The position numbers were made by a program, and so were the translations under genes. A stretch of DNA of 64,000 nt from RPQJ01 sp963846315 (GTDB lineage: Bacteria > Pseudomonadota > Gammaproteobacteria > Steroidobacterales > Steroidobacteraceae): NCBI GenBank assembly GCA_963846315.1, contig CAWJVM010000006.1, positions 186,001 through 250,000 of the forward strand. The letters run 5' to 3'. This document shows, one piece after another, positions 24,026 to 34,616 of the stretch. The notes beneath the pieces were generated by a model. The model worked only from the letters and a program-made list of their open reading frames with translations, ran no database searches and was not told the origin of the DNA. The stretch's first letter is position 1. Each line of letters starts with the position of its first letter.

Positions 24026-24598
24026 ATGCTGGTCATGCTGTTGCTGTTTGCCGCGCTGCTGTTCGTGGCGGCTGTCTATATCGTCCGGATCTACAACGGT
24101 CTCGTCGCACTGCGCGAGAACGTCCGGAAGGCCTGGGCCAACATCGACGTACTGCTGACACAGCGCCACGACGAGCTGCCGAAGCTGGTCGAGACTTGCA
24201 AGCGCTACATGCAGTACGAGCAGGAAACGCTGGAGCGGGTGATGCAGGCACGCTCCGCAGTTTTCAAGGCGCAGGGTCGTGGCGACGTTGCCGCGCTCGG
24301 CGTGGCCGAGGACCAGCTGCGGCAGGGTCTGGGCCGGCTCTTCGCGGTCGCGGAGAACTATCCGGAGCTCAAGGCCGACAACGGCTTCCGGCACCTGCAG
24401 ACGCGCATCTCGCAACTGGAGGAAGCGATTGCGGACCGCCGCGAGCTCTACAACGAGTCGGTCAACCTGAACAACATCCGCATCCAGACGTTCCCCGACC
24501 TGATCGTCGCGCGGATGTTCGAGTTCAAGCCGGCGCAGCTGCTCGAATTCTCCGAGGAACAGAAGCGCGACGTGGACCTGGGCAAGCTCTTTGGCTGA
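24026..24598 (+). CDS. LemA family membrane protein
   Basis: A 190-residue protein with one N-terminal membrane helix (MLVMLLLFAALLFVAAVYIVRIYNG) and a coiled-helical body. The conserved LemA segment RENVRKAWANIDVLLTQRHDELPKLVE and the later NNIRIQTFPDLIVARMF are present. LemA proteins are of unknown biochemical role; the N-terminus is thought to face the periplasm. A GGGAG site precedes ATG 24026. Its last 8 bases overlap the next gene, so LemA and the GIDE protein are almost certainly coexpressed. Confidence 0.93.
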   Translation: MLVMLLLFAALLFVAAVYIVRIYNGLVALRENVRKAWANIDVLLTQRHDELPKLVETCKRYMQYEQETLERVMQARSAVFKAQGRGDVAALGVAEDQLRQGLGRLFAVAENYPELKADNGFRHLQTRISQLEEAIADRRELYNESVNLNNIRIQTFPDLIVARMFEFKPAQLLEFSEEQKRDVDLGKLFG

Positions 24599-25490
24599 GA
24601 GCGACCTGTGGTTCTGGCTGCTGACGCTGGGCGTCGCCGTCTTGGCCGGCGGCGCTGGGGCACTGCGTTGGCTCAAGATCGCGCGACTGATCGAGGACAC
24701 GCCGACGTCGCGCATCCGCTCGGCAGCCCAGGGTTACGTCGAACTCGCGGGCAACGGCCGACCACTGCCCGGCACGCACAATCCCGCTCCACTTACGCAG
24801 CGGCCGTGCGTCTGGTGGCAGTACAAGATCTCGAAGCGGACGGAACGCGGCACGGGCAACGGCCGAAGGGAAGGCTGGCAGAACGTCGCTTCCGGCACGT
24901 CGTCCCTGCCTTTCCTGCTCGATGACGAGACCGGACAGTGCATCGTGCAACCCGACGGCGCCGAAGTCGTGCCGACAGAGTCCACCACCTGGTACGGCGA
25001 GACGCCCTGGCCGACCTCGGGGCCGGGCCAGAAGCTGTCGCTGACCGGCGACCGCAGCTATCGCTACGTCGAGGATCGCATCTACGAGCACGAACGCCTG
25101 TATGTCCTGGGCGATTTCCGTTCGACCGCGTCGTCCGTCGAACTCGAGCAACCGGCGGAACTGGCGCAAGTGCTGGCCGAATGGAAGCAGGACCAGGTCG
25201 CGCTGGTACGGCGCTTCGACCAGGACGGCGATGGCCGGATCAACCTGACCGAGTGGGAAGTCGCGCGGCAGGAGGCACGCCGCACGCTCACCCAACGTGA
25301 CGCCGAGCGTCCGCCCCGCCAGAATTACCACGTGCTGTGCCGTCCGGACGGCGACCGATTGTTTCTGCTGGCCGCGCTGCCTCCCGGTGACCTGACCCGA
25401 CGCTATCGAAGACGGGCAGCCTTCGCCTTCTTCGGCTTCGTCGCGGCCGTGTACGCGCTCGGCTGGCTACTGCAGGGCGCGTTCGGCTGA
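24591..25490 (+). CDS. GIDE-domain membrane protein with a central EF-hand
   Basis: A 299-residue protein with membrane helices at both ends (about 6-25 and 275-296). The central part follows the GIDE/BAM pattern of the membrane-side domain of MULAN-type E3 ligases (PCVWWQYKISK, RSYRYVEDRIYEHERLYVLGDF). No RING finger is present, as in all bacterial members. Residues 210-221 (DQDGDGRINLTE) form a textbook calcium-binding EF-hand loop inserted before the last helix. The TTG start at 24591 overlaps lemA by 8 bases. The pairing with LemA recurs in bacteria; the EF-hand is the unusual part. Confidence 0.85.
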   Translation: MAESDLWFWLLTLGVAVLAGGAGALRWLKIARLIEDTPTSRIRSAAQGYVELAGNGRPLPGTHNPAPLTQRPCVWWQYKISKRTERGTGNGRREGWQNVASGTSSLPFLLDDETGQCIVQPDGAEVVPTESTTWYGETPWPTSGPGQKLSLTGDRSYRYVEDRIYEHERLYVLGDFRSTASSVELEQPAELAQVLAEWKQDQVALVRRFDQDGDGRINLTEWEVARQEARRTLTQRDAERPPRQNYHVLCRPDGDRLFLLAALPPGDLTRRYRRRAAFAFFGFVAAVYALGWLLQGAFG

Positions 25491-25510
25491 ACCCGGGGCC
25501 GCCGCGCCGC

Positions 25511-25516
25511 TAGAAT
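25511..25516 (+). promoter_or_regulatory. -10 hexamer 6 nt before prlC ATG
   Basis: TAGAAT (five of six to consensus), then ACGGCC, then ATG at 25523. Transcription would start at or next to the ATG, giving a leaderless mRNA. No Shine-Dalgarno sequence is visible. Confidence 0.5.
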
Positions 25517-25522
25517 ACGGCC

Positions 25523-27531
<2,009 letters not shown>

Positions 27532-27535
<4 letters not shown>

Positions 27536-28305
27536 GCCGGTCGCTCGCGACCTGGAACGTCAATTCGCTGCGGGTGCGCCTGCCGCACCTCACGGAGTGG
27601 CTGGCAACCAACCCGGTCGATGCGATCGCGTTGCAGGAGACCAAGCTCCCCGACGCCGATTTTCCCGTGCCCGACCTGCGGGCCCTCGGCTGGCATGCCG
27701 TGTACAGCGGCCAGCGCACGTACAACGGCGTCGCCATCCTGAGCCGCGAGCCGGCGACGGCAGTCGTCGCAGGCATTCCGGGCTTCGACGACGAGCAACG
27801 GCGCGTGCTCGCCGCCTCGATCGGCGGTGTTCGTGTCATCGACGTCTACGTGCCGAACGGGCAGACGGTCGGCTCGGACAAGTTCGAGTACAAGCTGCGC
27901 TGGTTCACGGCGCTGCGTGAGTACGTGGCCGCAGAATTGGCATTGCACCCGCACGTAGTCGTGCTCGGCGACTTCAACGTGGCGCCGGAAGACCGCGACG
28001 TGCACGACCCCAAGGCGTGGGAAGGCTCGGTGCACGTGAGTCCGCCCGAGCGCGCGGCACTGCAGGCGCTGCTCGGCACGGGACTCGCCGACTGCTTCCG
28101 TCTGTTCGAGCAGCCCGAGAAATCCTTTTCATGGTGGGACTACCGGATGATGGCGTTCCGGCGCAATGCCGGCCTGCGCATCGACCTGATCCTCGCCTCG
28201 AACGCGCTTGTTCAGAAGTGTGGCGCGTGTCACATCGACAAGGCGCCGCGCAAGCTGGAACGGCCTTCGGACCATACTCCGGTCGTCGCGAGTTTTGACA
28301 TATAG
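27532..28305 (+). CDS. xthA: exodeoxyribonuclease III
   Basis: A 257-residue Mg-dependent AP endonuclease and 3'-5' exonuclease of base-excision repair. Motifs in order: ATWNVNSLRVRLPHL (Asn), ALQETKLPD (Glu metal ligand), YVPNGQTVGSDKFEYKLRW, LGDFNVAPEDRDVHDP (Asp/Asn), FSWWDYR, and SDHTPVVASF (catalytic Asp-His). The ATG overlaps the prlC stop (ATGA). It is likely transcribed with prlC; an inverted repeat (28358-28404) follows. Confidence 0.96.
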
Positions 28306-28357
28306 GGTCGGTTGCGTGGGGTAAACGCCCGGATTTCCCCAGTGTCGGTTTTTTTGA

Positions 28358-28404
28358 CTCTGGCGCTTTCGGGCCAAGCGACTAGACTCGCCCGAAAACC
28401 AGAG
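28358..28404. repeat. interrupted inverted repeat between xthA and the HD gene
   Basis: CTCTGG (28358-28363) and TTTCGGGC (28367-28374) pair with GCCCGAAA (28390-28397) and CCAGAG (28399-28404). A T7 run lies just upstream (28349-28355). It may terminate xthA transcription or be a protein site; the T-run is on the wrong side for a plus-strand intrinsic terminator. Confidence 0.45.
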
Positions 28405-28420
28405 CGCGCCCCGACGCCCC

Positions 28421-29419
28421 ATGCAATTCCGCCGCAGCGATTACGACGTCACCAACACCGTGCAGGTGAGTTCGGTCGCGTCGGTGCGCCAGGCCGTGGA
28501 GGAGCTTTTCAACCAGACCTGGCCGGGTGCGAGCACTGAACGGCTGACGACGGCATTTGCCGATTTCGAGCGGCTGTTCTCCGGCCAGTACCCGGGCTAC
28601 CTCGGCTGCGACACCGTCTACCACGACATGCAGCATTCGCTCGACGACACGCTCGCGATGGCACGACTGCTCGCCGGCTACGATCGCACGCAGACACCGG
28701 ACCAGCGCCTCGGCGCTGACCGCGCGCTACTCGGCATCATCGTGGCGCTGTTCCACGACTCCGGCTATATCCGCCAGGTCGACGACACCCAGCACCGCAA
28801 CGGCGCGGAGTTCACCCGCACCCACGTGATGCGCGGCGCGAACTTCCTCGCGCGCTACCTGCCTGGCATCGGGCTCGCCAACTGGGTGCCCGTCGCCACG
28901 CAAGTGGTTCACTTCACCGGCTACGAAGTGCCGTTCAAGGACATCCGGCTCGACGACATCCGCGACCGTCACATCGGGCACCTGCTCGGCACGGCGGACA
29001 TGCTGGCGCAGATGTCGGACCGTTGCTACCTCGAGAAGTGCCGCGATCGCCTCTATCCGGAATTCGTGATCGGTGGCATCGCGATGCAGCGTGAGGACAA
29101 TGGCGGCCTCAAGGTGCAATACGGTTCAGGACTCGATGTGCTGCGCCAGACACCGCAGTTCTTCGAGATGACGATGCGCACTCGCCTCGACGGCGAGTTC
29201 GGCGGAGCCTATCGCTACGTCGAGAGCCTGTACGGCGGCCGCAATCCGTACATGGACGCCATCAACACCAACCTCGCCTACCTGACGCGGGTGCTCGAGA
29301 CCGGCAACTGGAGCATGCTGCGACGCTCGCCGCCGGTGTTCACCTGGGAAAAGAACCCGCTGGAAACCATGCGCTCGCTGGTGATCCGCCACATCCGGAT
29401 GGCGGTCGACCCGACCTGA
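28421..29419 (+). CDS. HD-domain protein (putative metal-dependent phosphohydrolase)
   Basis: A 332-residue protein with an HD-type metal site: YHDMQHSLDDTLAMARLL (His and His-Asp), then IVALFHDSGYIRQ (His-Asp), HFTGYEVPF (His) and a later GTADMLAQMSD (Asp). This order matches the HD/PDEase superfamily, whose members hydrolyse nucleotides or cyclic nucleotides. No second domain identifies a substrate. The C-terminal 90 residues (ESLYGGRNPYMDAINTNL) are unassigned. It stands alone between xthA and the convergent trp operon. Confidence 0.78.
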   Translation: MQFRRSDYDVTNTVQVSSVASVRQAVEELFNQTWPGASTERLTTAFADFERLFSGQYPGYLGCDTVYHDMQHSLDDTLAMARLLAGYDRTQTPDQRLGADRALLGIIVALFHDSGYIRQVDDTQHRNGAEFTRTHVMRGANFLARYLPGIGLANWVPVATQVVHFTGYEVPFKDIRLDDIRDRHIGHLLGTADMLAQMSDRCYLEKCRDRLYPEFVIGGIAMQREDNGGLKVQYGSGLDVLRQTPQFFEMTMRTRLDGEFGGAYRYVESLYGGRNPYMDAINTNLAYLTRVLETGNWSMLRRSPPVFTWEKNPLETMRSLVIRHIRMAVDPT

Positions 29420-29469
29420 GTTCCGGCAGGCGCCGAACCGCACAACGCGCAGCGTGCGGTCAACTTGCG

Positions 29470-30267
29470 CTAAGGCCTGAGTCCGCGCAGGAACGTCGCC
29501 GGATCCTCGCCGCGCTCGAGCACCTCGACCAGCGCCGAGCCGACGACGACACCGTCGACGTGACCCTGCATGCGGGCGACATGCTCGGCCGTGCGAATGC
29601 CGAAGCCCGCGCACACCGGCAGCGGCGCCATCGCCTTGACGCGATCCATGTACTGCAGCACCTCGTCAGGCACGACGGCCGACTTGCCCGTCGTGCCCGT
29701 CATGGTCACTGCGTACACGAAGCCCTGGCTCGCTTCGCACAGCATCTTGAGCCGCGCATCCGGCGTGACCGGCGTGACCATCTGCACCAGTGCAATGCCG
29801 ACCCGGTCGAACGCCGCGCGCACGTCCGCGCTCTCCTCATAGGGCAGGTCGGGAATGATGAATCCCGACACGCCCGCTTGCTTTGCGACCTCCGGCAACC
29901 GCTCGAGACCGAAGGCCAGCAGTGGATTCAGGTAACTCATCAGCAGCAGGGGCGCCTGCGGACGTGGCCGCATTGTCTCGAGTTCCTGCAGCAGCCAGGT
30001 CAGCGTGAAGCCGCCCTGCAGCGACGCGAAGCTTGCGCGCTGGATGGTGGCGCCATCGGCCATCGGATCACTGAACGGCACGCCGATCTCGACGACGTCG
30101 GCCTCGGTGGCGATCTCGAGCAAGGTTGCGGCGAAATGCGCACGGTCGGGAAAACCGGCCGTGATGAATGCAACGACGGCGGGACGGCCGTTGGCGGCGG
30201 CCAGTCTGATGGCCGTACTGATGCTGTCGCGCGGTTGCGCAGTGCCAGTCGCTATCAGAGTCGTCAT
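29470..30267 (-). CDS. trpA: tryptophan synthase alpha chain
   Basis: A 265-residue TIM-barrel enzyme cleaving indole-3-glycerol phosphate to indole, which is channelled to TrpB. The catalytic Glu is in VVEIGVPFSDPMADG and the Asp in the same loop; FIIPDLPYEES, and the phosphate loop GFGIRTAEHV follow. Start ATG 30267 shares its A with the trpB stop (TGATG), so translation is coupled. It is the last gene of the trp operon and converges with the HD gene. Confidence 0.97.
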   Translation of the reverse strand: MTTLIATGTAQPRDSISTAIRLAAANGRPAVVAFITAGFPDRAHFAATLLEIATEADVVEIGVPFSDPMADGATIQRASFASLQGGFTLTWLLQELETMRPRPQAPLLLMSYLNPLLAFGLERLPEVAKQAGVSGFIIPDLPYEESADVRAAFDRVGIALVQMVTPVTPDARLKMLCEASQGFVYAVTMTGTTGKSAVVPDEVLQYMDRVKAMAPLPVCAGFGIRTAEHVARMQGHVDGVVVGSALVEVLERGEDPATFLRGLRP

Positions 30268-31511
30268 CAGATCTGCCCCTTCAGCAACGTGCGTTGCAAC
30301 GTCGGCATGTCCTTGTCGCCGCGACCGGACAGGCCGATCAGGATGCGGCAACCCGGGTTCTTCTGCGCATACTTGCGCGCGCCCGCGAAAGCGTGCGCCG
30401 TCTCGATGGCCGGCAGGATGCCTTCGTGGCGGCTGCACTCCGACAGCGCCTCGAGCGACTCGTCGTCCTCGGACGCGGCAAAGCCCAGGCGACCGATGCT
30501 CGCGAGCAGCGCGTGCTCCGGCCCGACGCCCGGATAATCGAGCCCGGCCGAGACCGACTGGGTCTCCTGGATCTGGCCGTGCTCGTCCTGCAGCAGCAGC
30601 GAATAGCAGCCCTGCAGCACGCCCGGCGTGCCATACGCGAGCGAAGCGGCGTTCTGCCCGAGACCGGGGCCGATACCGCCGGCCTCGAAACCCAGCAGCT
30701 TGACCTCGGTGTCCGGAATGAACGGATGAAACAGACCGATTGCGTTCGAACCGCCGCCCACACAGGCGACCACGACGTCCGGCAGTGCGCCTGCCTGCGC
30801 GAGCATCTGCGCGCGCGCCTCGACGCCAATCACGCGCTGGAATTCCCGCACCATGTACGGGTACGGATGCGGGCCAACGGCCGAACCGAGAATGTAGAAC
30901 GTGCCGTTTGGATCCGAGACCCAGTCACGCAGCGCCTCGTCGATGGCCGCGCGCAGCGTCTTGTCGCCGCCCGTGACGGGCACGACTTCGGCGCCGAGCA
31001 GTTTCATGCGGCCGACGTTCGGCGCCTGCCGTTCCATGTCGATCGAACCCATGTACACGGTGCAGGGCATGCCGAGTCGGGCGCACGCGGCCGCAGTGGC
31101 CACACCGTGCTGCCCGGCACCGGTCTCCGCGACGATGCGTTTCGCACCGAGTCGCTTGGCCAGCAGGCCCTGCCCGATCGCGTTGTTGATCTTGTGCGCG
31201 CCGGTGTGCGCGAGGTCCTCGCGCTTCAGCCAGACTTCCGCGCCCCAGCGCTTCGACAATGCCGCTGCGTACGTGAGCGGCGTCGGCCGGCCGACCCAGG
31301 TGCGCAGCTGCTGGTCGAGCTCCGCCTTGAAGGCGGGGTCGGGCAGGATGTCGCGGATGCCTTGTTCGAGGCGATCGAGCGCCGGCACCAGCGTCTCAGG
31401 CACGTAGCGTCCGCCGAACGGACCGAAGCGGCCGCGCGCGTCGGGAAACTCGCCTCTAAGCGTCTGCGCCAGCAGCGCTTCGCGGTCGATCTTGAGGGCC
31501 TCGGTTTTCAT
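30267..31511 (-). CDS. trpB: tryptophan synthase beta chain
   Basis: A 414-residue PLP enzyme condensing indole with serine. The PLP lysine is in REDLAHTGAHKINNAIGQ, with ETGAGQHGVATA and the phosphate-binding GGGSNAIG loop. SVSAGLDYPGVGPEHA is the conserved communication segment. ATG 31511 overlaps trpF by 4 bases. Length fits the family (about 400), with a roughly 15-residue N-terminal extension before GRFGPFGGRYVPETL. Confidence 0.97.
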   Translation of the reverse strand: MKTEALKIDREALLAQTLRGEFPDARGRFGPFGGRYVPETLVPALDRLEQGIRDILPDPAFKAELDQQLRTWVGRPTPLTYAAALSKRWGAEVWLKREDLAHTGAHKINNAIGQGLLAKRLGAKRIVAETGAGQHGVATAAACARLGMPCTVYMGSIDMERQAPNVGRMKLLGAEVVPVTGGDKTLRAAIDEALRDWVSDPNGTFYILGSAVGPHPYPYMVREFQRVIGVEARAQMLAQAGALPDVVVACVGGGSNAIGLFHPFIPDTEVKLLGFEAGGIGPGLGQNAASLAYGTPGVLQGCYSLLLQDEHGQIQETQSVSAGLDYPGVGPEHALLASIGRLGFAASEDDESLEALSECSRHEGILPAIETAHAFAGARKYAQKNPGCRILIGLSGRGDKDMPTLQRTLLKGQI

Positions 31512-32146
31512 TGCTGCCTTACTCCAAAAAACGGTGACGCGGCCCGCGCATGCGCTGCACGCGCCTCGCTCACGAAACTCCGGATCAGCGCGGCATCCTT
31601 GACCCCGCGCGTGGATTCGACGCCCGAGCTGACGTCGATGCCGAACGGTTGCACGGCCGCGATGGCTGCCGCGACATTGGTCGCATCGAGACCGCCGGCG
31701 AGCACGAGCTCGCCCACCGCGCTCAGTCGTGCGGCTGCCTTCCAATCGGCGCACTCGCCTGCTCCGCTGCGGCCGCTCTCGAGCAGGAAACGGCTCTGCA
31801 TGTCCTGCGGCGGTGGCAGAGGCCGGTCCGTGCGGTAAACGGGTAGCACCCGCTGCCCAGCGGCCATGCGCAGCCCTGCAAGATCCGCGGCATCGGTCTG
31901 CACCCAGTCGGGGTGCACGGCAGCGATGGCGGCGTCGAGCAATGCCTGCGTGGGATGCAGGAACACCGCGACCTTGTCGATGCCTGCCGGCACGGCCGCT
32001 GCAATGGCGCGAGCTTCGGTTGCCGTGAGATTGCGCGGCGAGGCCGCGTGGAAAACGAATCCGACGGCATCCGCGCCGGCAGCCACGGCCGCGGCAATCG
32101 CGTCAGCCGTTCGCAGACCGCAGACCTTGATCCACAGGCCACTCAT
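31508..32146 (-). CDS. trpF: phosphoribosylanthranilate isomerase
   Basis: A 212-residue TIM-barrel isomerase. Catalytic Cys is in WIKVCGLRT and the general acid Asp in DWVQTDAADL; the phosphate loops LAGGLDATNV and GIDVSSGVES are intact. It is a stand-alone TrpF, not fused to TrpC as in enteric bacteria. It overlaps trpC and trpB by 4 bases each, so the operon is translationally coupled here. Confidence 0.96.
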   Translation of the reverse strand: MSGLWIKVCGLRTADAIAAAVAAGADAVGFVFHAASPRNLTATEARAIAAAVPAGIDKVAVFLHPTQALLDAAIAAVHPDWVQTDAADLAGLRMAAGQRVLPVYRTDRPLPPPQDMQSRFLLESGRSGAGECADWKAAARLSAVGELVLAGGLDATNVAAAIAAVQPFGIDVSSGVESTRGVKDAALIRSFVSEARAAHARAASPFFGVRQQ

Positions 32147-32967
32147 CGTGCGGCACCGCGGCCGGCGAACAGCAACTCGCGTACTGCCTGCGCGGGATCG
32201 TCGCGCTGCATCAGGGTTGTTCCCACCAGCGCCAGTCGATACCCAAGCCTGGCAACGGTCGTCGCATCTTCCGGCGCGATTATTCCGCTTTCCGCCACTG
32301 CCGGCCATGCCGCCGGCAGCAGGTGGCGCAGCCGCTCGAACCGCGCAAAGTCGATCTGCAGCGTCTGCAGATCGCGGCAGTTGAGTCCCATCAGCACCTG
32401 TTCGTCGCGGCCACGCCGTTCCACGGCGAGGTCCGCAGCGATGGCGAGATCGTCGGCATCGAACGCTTCCAGCAGGACGAAAAGTCCGTGCTCAGCCGCC
32501 ACATCGAGCATCGCCACGAGGCGATCGCGAGTGACCATGCGCACAATCAGCAGCACACCGCCTGCGCCGTGCGCCCGCGCTTCGAGCACCTGGTAGGGAT
32601 CGACGAGAAAATCCTTGCGCATCGCCGGTACGCCGTAGGGCGCAAGCACGGTGGCAGCCCGCCGCAGGTGCGCCAGGTCGCCGTCGAAACGCGAGGGTTC
32701 CGTCAGGATCGAGCAGATCGCCGCACCTGCTTCCGCGTAACCGCGCAACCGCGCGACGGGATCCACGGTGAGCGCGGAAAGGTCGCCCAGCGCGGGTGAG
32801 CGCAGCTTCAGCTCCGCGATCAGGTCGAATCCTGCAGCCGACAGTTGCAGACGCGAAACCGCTGGCAGCGCCGCGCACCGCTCGCGCAGTTCGGCATCGC
32901 TGACCACGGCGCGTGCCGCTGCCAGCCGTTGTTCGCTGCCGGCGGCCATGGCGGACAGCAGCCCCAT
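32143..32967 (-). CDS. trpC: indole-3-glycerol phosphate synthase
   Basis: A 274-residue TIM-barrel enzyme closing the indole ring. The catalytic Lys/Glu segments are LIAELKLRSPALGDL (normally K-K-x-S-P; here LKLRSP), AICSILTEPSRFDG, VPAMRKDFLVDPYQ, and LMGLNCRDLQT. The product-site AESGI and phosphate loop LVGTTLM are present. It starts one base inside the trpD stop. The first lysine motif differs from the usual AEIKKASPS, worth noting but the key catalytic RKDF lysine is present. Confidence 0.95.
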   Translation of the reverse strand: MGLLSAMAAGSEQRLAAARAVVSDAELRERCAALPAVSRLQLSAAGFDLIAELKLRSPALGDLSALTVDPVARLRGYAEAGAAICSILTEPSRFDGDLAHLRRAATVLAPYGVPAMRKDFLVDPYQVLEARAHGAGGVLLIVRMVTRDRLVAMLDVAAEHGLFVLLEAFDADDLAIAADLAVERRGRDEQVLMGLNCRDLQTLQIDFARFERLRHLLPAAWPAVAESGIIAPEDATTVARLGYRLALVGTTLMQRDDPAQAVRELLFAGRGAAR

Positions 32968-34004
32968 CAGCTCGCACCGCCGATCGTGCGGCCGAACGTC
33001 GCGAGCTTGTCCAGCAGTCGCGCGCCGTCGCCCCGGTCAAGCGCGTCGCTGGCCGCTCGGATGGCGGCGTGTGGATCGGCCACCGTGCCGGTCACCTCCA
33101 GCGCGAGCGCTGCATTGAGTACCAGCGCATCCCGGTGCGAGCCGCGGTCCTGTCCTGTGAACACGGCGCGCATGCCGACGGCGTTGTGCACGGCGTCGCC
33201 ACCCGCGAGCGATTGCGGCGTGCAGCGCGCGAATCCGTAATCGAGCGGGTCACGCTCCGTTCGAACCACATGGCCCGGCGCGACGTCGTACAACTCGAAC
33301 GGACCGCACGGCGTGGGTTCGTCCCAGCCGGGCTCACCATGCACGACGAACACGCGCTCGATCGGCATCCCGGCCAGCGTCTCGGCCATCAGGCGCGCCG
33401 CATCGCGGCTGTACGCTCCGATCAGGCCGAAGGGTGGCTCGGCCGGGTTGGTCAGCGGACCCAGCAGGTTGAACACGGTGCGCACGCCGAGCACGCGCCG
33501 AACCGGCGCGATTTCCTTCATGGCCGGGTGATAGTGCGGCGCGAACAGGAACGTGAAGCCGGTGGCAGCGAGACACTCGCCCGCACGCTTCTCATCGAGC
33601 GGCTGCGGCAGGCCTAAGCATTCGAGCAGGTCCGCGCTGCCCGACCGACTCGAGATCGAGCGGTTGCCGTGCTTGACCACGCGCACACCCATTGCCGCCG
33701 TGAGCAGCGACGCGCCCGTCGAGATATTGAAGCTGCCCGAGGCATCACCGCCGGTACCGACGATGTCGATGGCGGAAGGCCCGGGAGGCAAGGTTGGCCG
33801 GCGCGCGAGGCGGCGCATCGCCGATGCAAATCCGCGCACTTCGTCGGCCGTCAGGCCCTTGCTGCGCAACGCCGCCAGCAGCGCACCGGCCATCGCGGGC
33901 GCCATCGACGGATCGGTGAGTGCGACCAGCAGTGCAGCCGCCTCGGGCTCCGTCAGGTCCTGCCGGTTGAGCAGTCGCTCGAGCGTTTCGCGCATCTCCG
34001 CCAT
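32967..34004 (-). CDS. trpD: anthranilate phosphoribosyltransferase
   Basis: A 345-residue enzyme adding phosphoribosyl to anthranilate. Key motifs: DIVGTGGDASGSFNISTGASLL (PRPP loop), VKHGNRSISSRSGSADLLE, HPAMKEIAPVRRVLGVRTVFNLLGPLTNP (anthranilate channel, with Arg) and VVHGEPGWDE. Length matches the family. It begins 12 bases after the trpG stop and overlaps trpC by 1 base. Confidence 0.97.
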   Translation of the reverse strand: MAEMRETLERLLNRQDLTEPEAAALLVALTDPSMAPAMAGALLAALRSKGLTADEVRGFASAMRRLARRPTLPPGPSAIDIVGTGGDASGSFNISTGASLLTAAMGVRVVKHGNRSISSRSGSADLLECLGLPQPLDEKRAGECLAATGFTFLFAPHYHPAMKEIAPVRRVLGVRTVFNLLGPLTNPAEPPFGLIGAYSRDAARLMAETLAGMPIERVFVVHGEPGWDEPTPCGPFELYDVAPGHVVRTERDPLDYGFARCTPQSLAGGDAVHNAVGMRAVFTGQDRGSHRDALVLNAALALEVTGTVADPHAAIRAASDALDRGDGARLLDKLATFGRTIGGAS

Positions 34005-34016
34005 CGTACGTCGGGC

Positions 34017-34616
34017 TTAGCGCCGGCCTCCGGTGAACCGCAGGAAGTTACCCATCAGCAGCGGGCCTGCAGGCGTGAGCACGCTTTCGGGGTGGAACTG
34101 CACGCCTTCGACATTCAGCTCGCGATGCCGCACACCCATGATCTCGCCTTCTTGCGTGCGGGCCGTTACTTCGAGGATCGAAGGCAGCGTCTCAGGCCGG
34201 GCGATCAAGGAATGGTAGCGGCCGACGTCCATCGGCTGCGGTGCGTCGGCGAACACGCCTCGCCCGTCATGATGCACCGGCGAAACCTTGCCGTGCATGA
34301 GTCGCCCGGCGCGCACGACCTCGCCGCCGAACACCTCGACGATCGACTGGTGACCGAGACAGACGCCGAGCACGGGAACGTGTCCGGCGAAGGCGCGGAT
34401 CATGTCCATGGACACGCCGGCGTCGCGCGGCGTGCCGGGGCCCGGCGAGATGCAGAGGTGCGTCGGCTGCAGCGCCTGAGCCTGTCCGACCGTGATCGCA
34501 TCGTTGCGATGCACCAGCACCTCGGCGCCGAGCACCAGGAATGCCTGCACGAGGTTGTAGGTGAAGCTGTCGTAGTTGTCGACGAGCAGCAGACGCGGCA
34601 CGGGCGGTGGCATCAC
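34017..34616 (-). CDS. trpG: anthranilate synthase component II (glutamine amidotransferase)
   Basis: A 199-residue class I amidotransferase feeding ammonia to TrpE. The triad is Cys in VLGVCLGHQSIVE and His-Glu in GVQFHPESVLT; ISPGPGTPRDAGVS is the oxyanion segment. The family may double as PabA for folate synthesis, since such dual use is common; no pabA is seen in this window. It overlaps trpE by 4 bases. Confidence 0.96.
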   Translation of the reverse strand: MMPPPVPRLLLVDNYDSFTYNLVQAFLVLGAEVLVHRNDAITVGQAQALQPTHLCISPGPGTPRDAGVSMDMIRAFAGHVPVLGVCLGHQSIVEVFGGEVVRAGRLMHGKVSPVHHDGRGVFADAPQPMDVGRYHSLIARPETLPSILEVTARTQEGEIMGVRHRELNVEGVQFHPESVLTPAGPLLMGNFLRFTGGRR

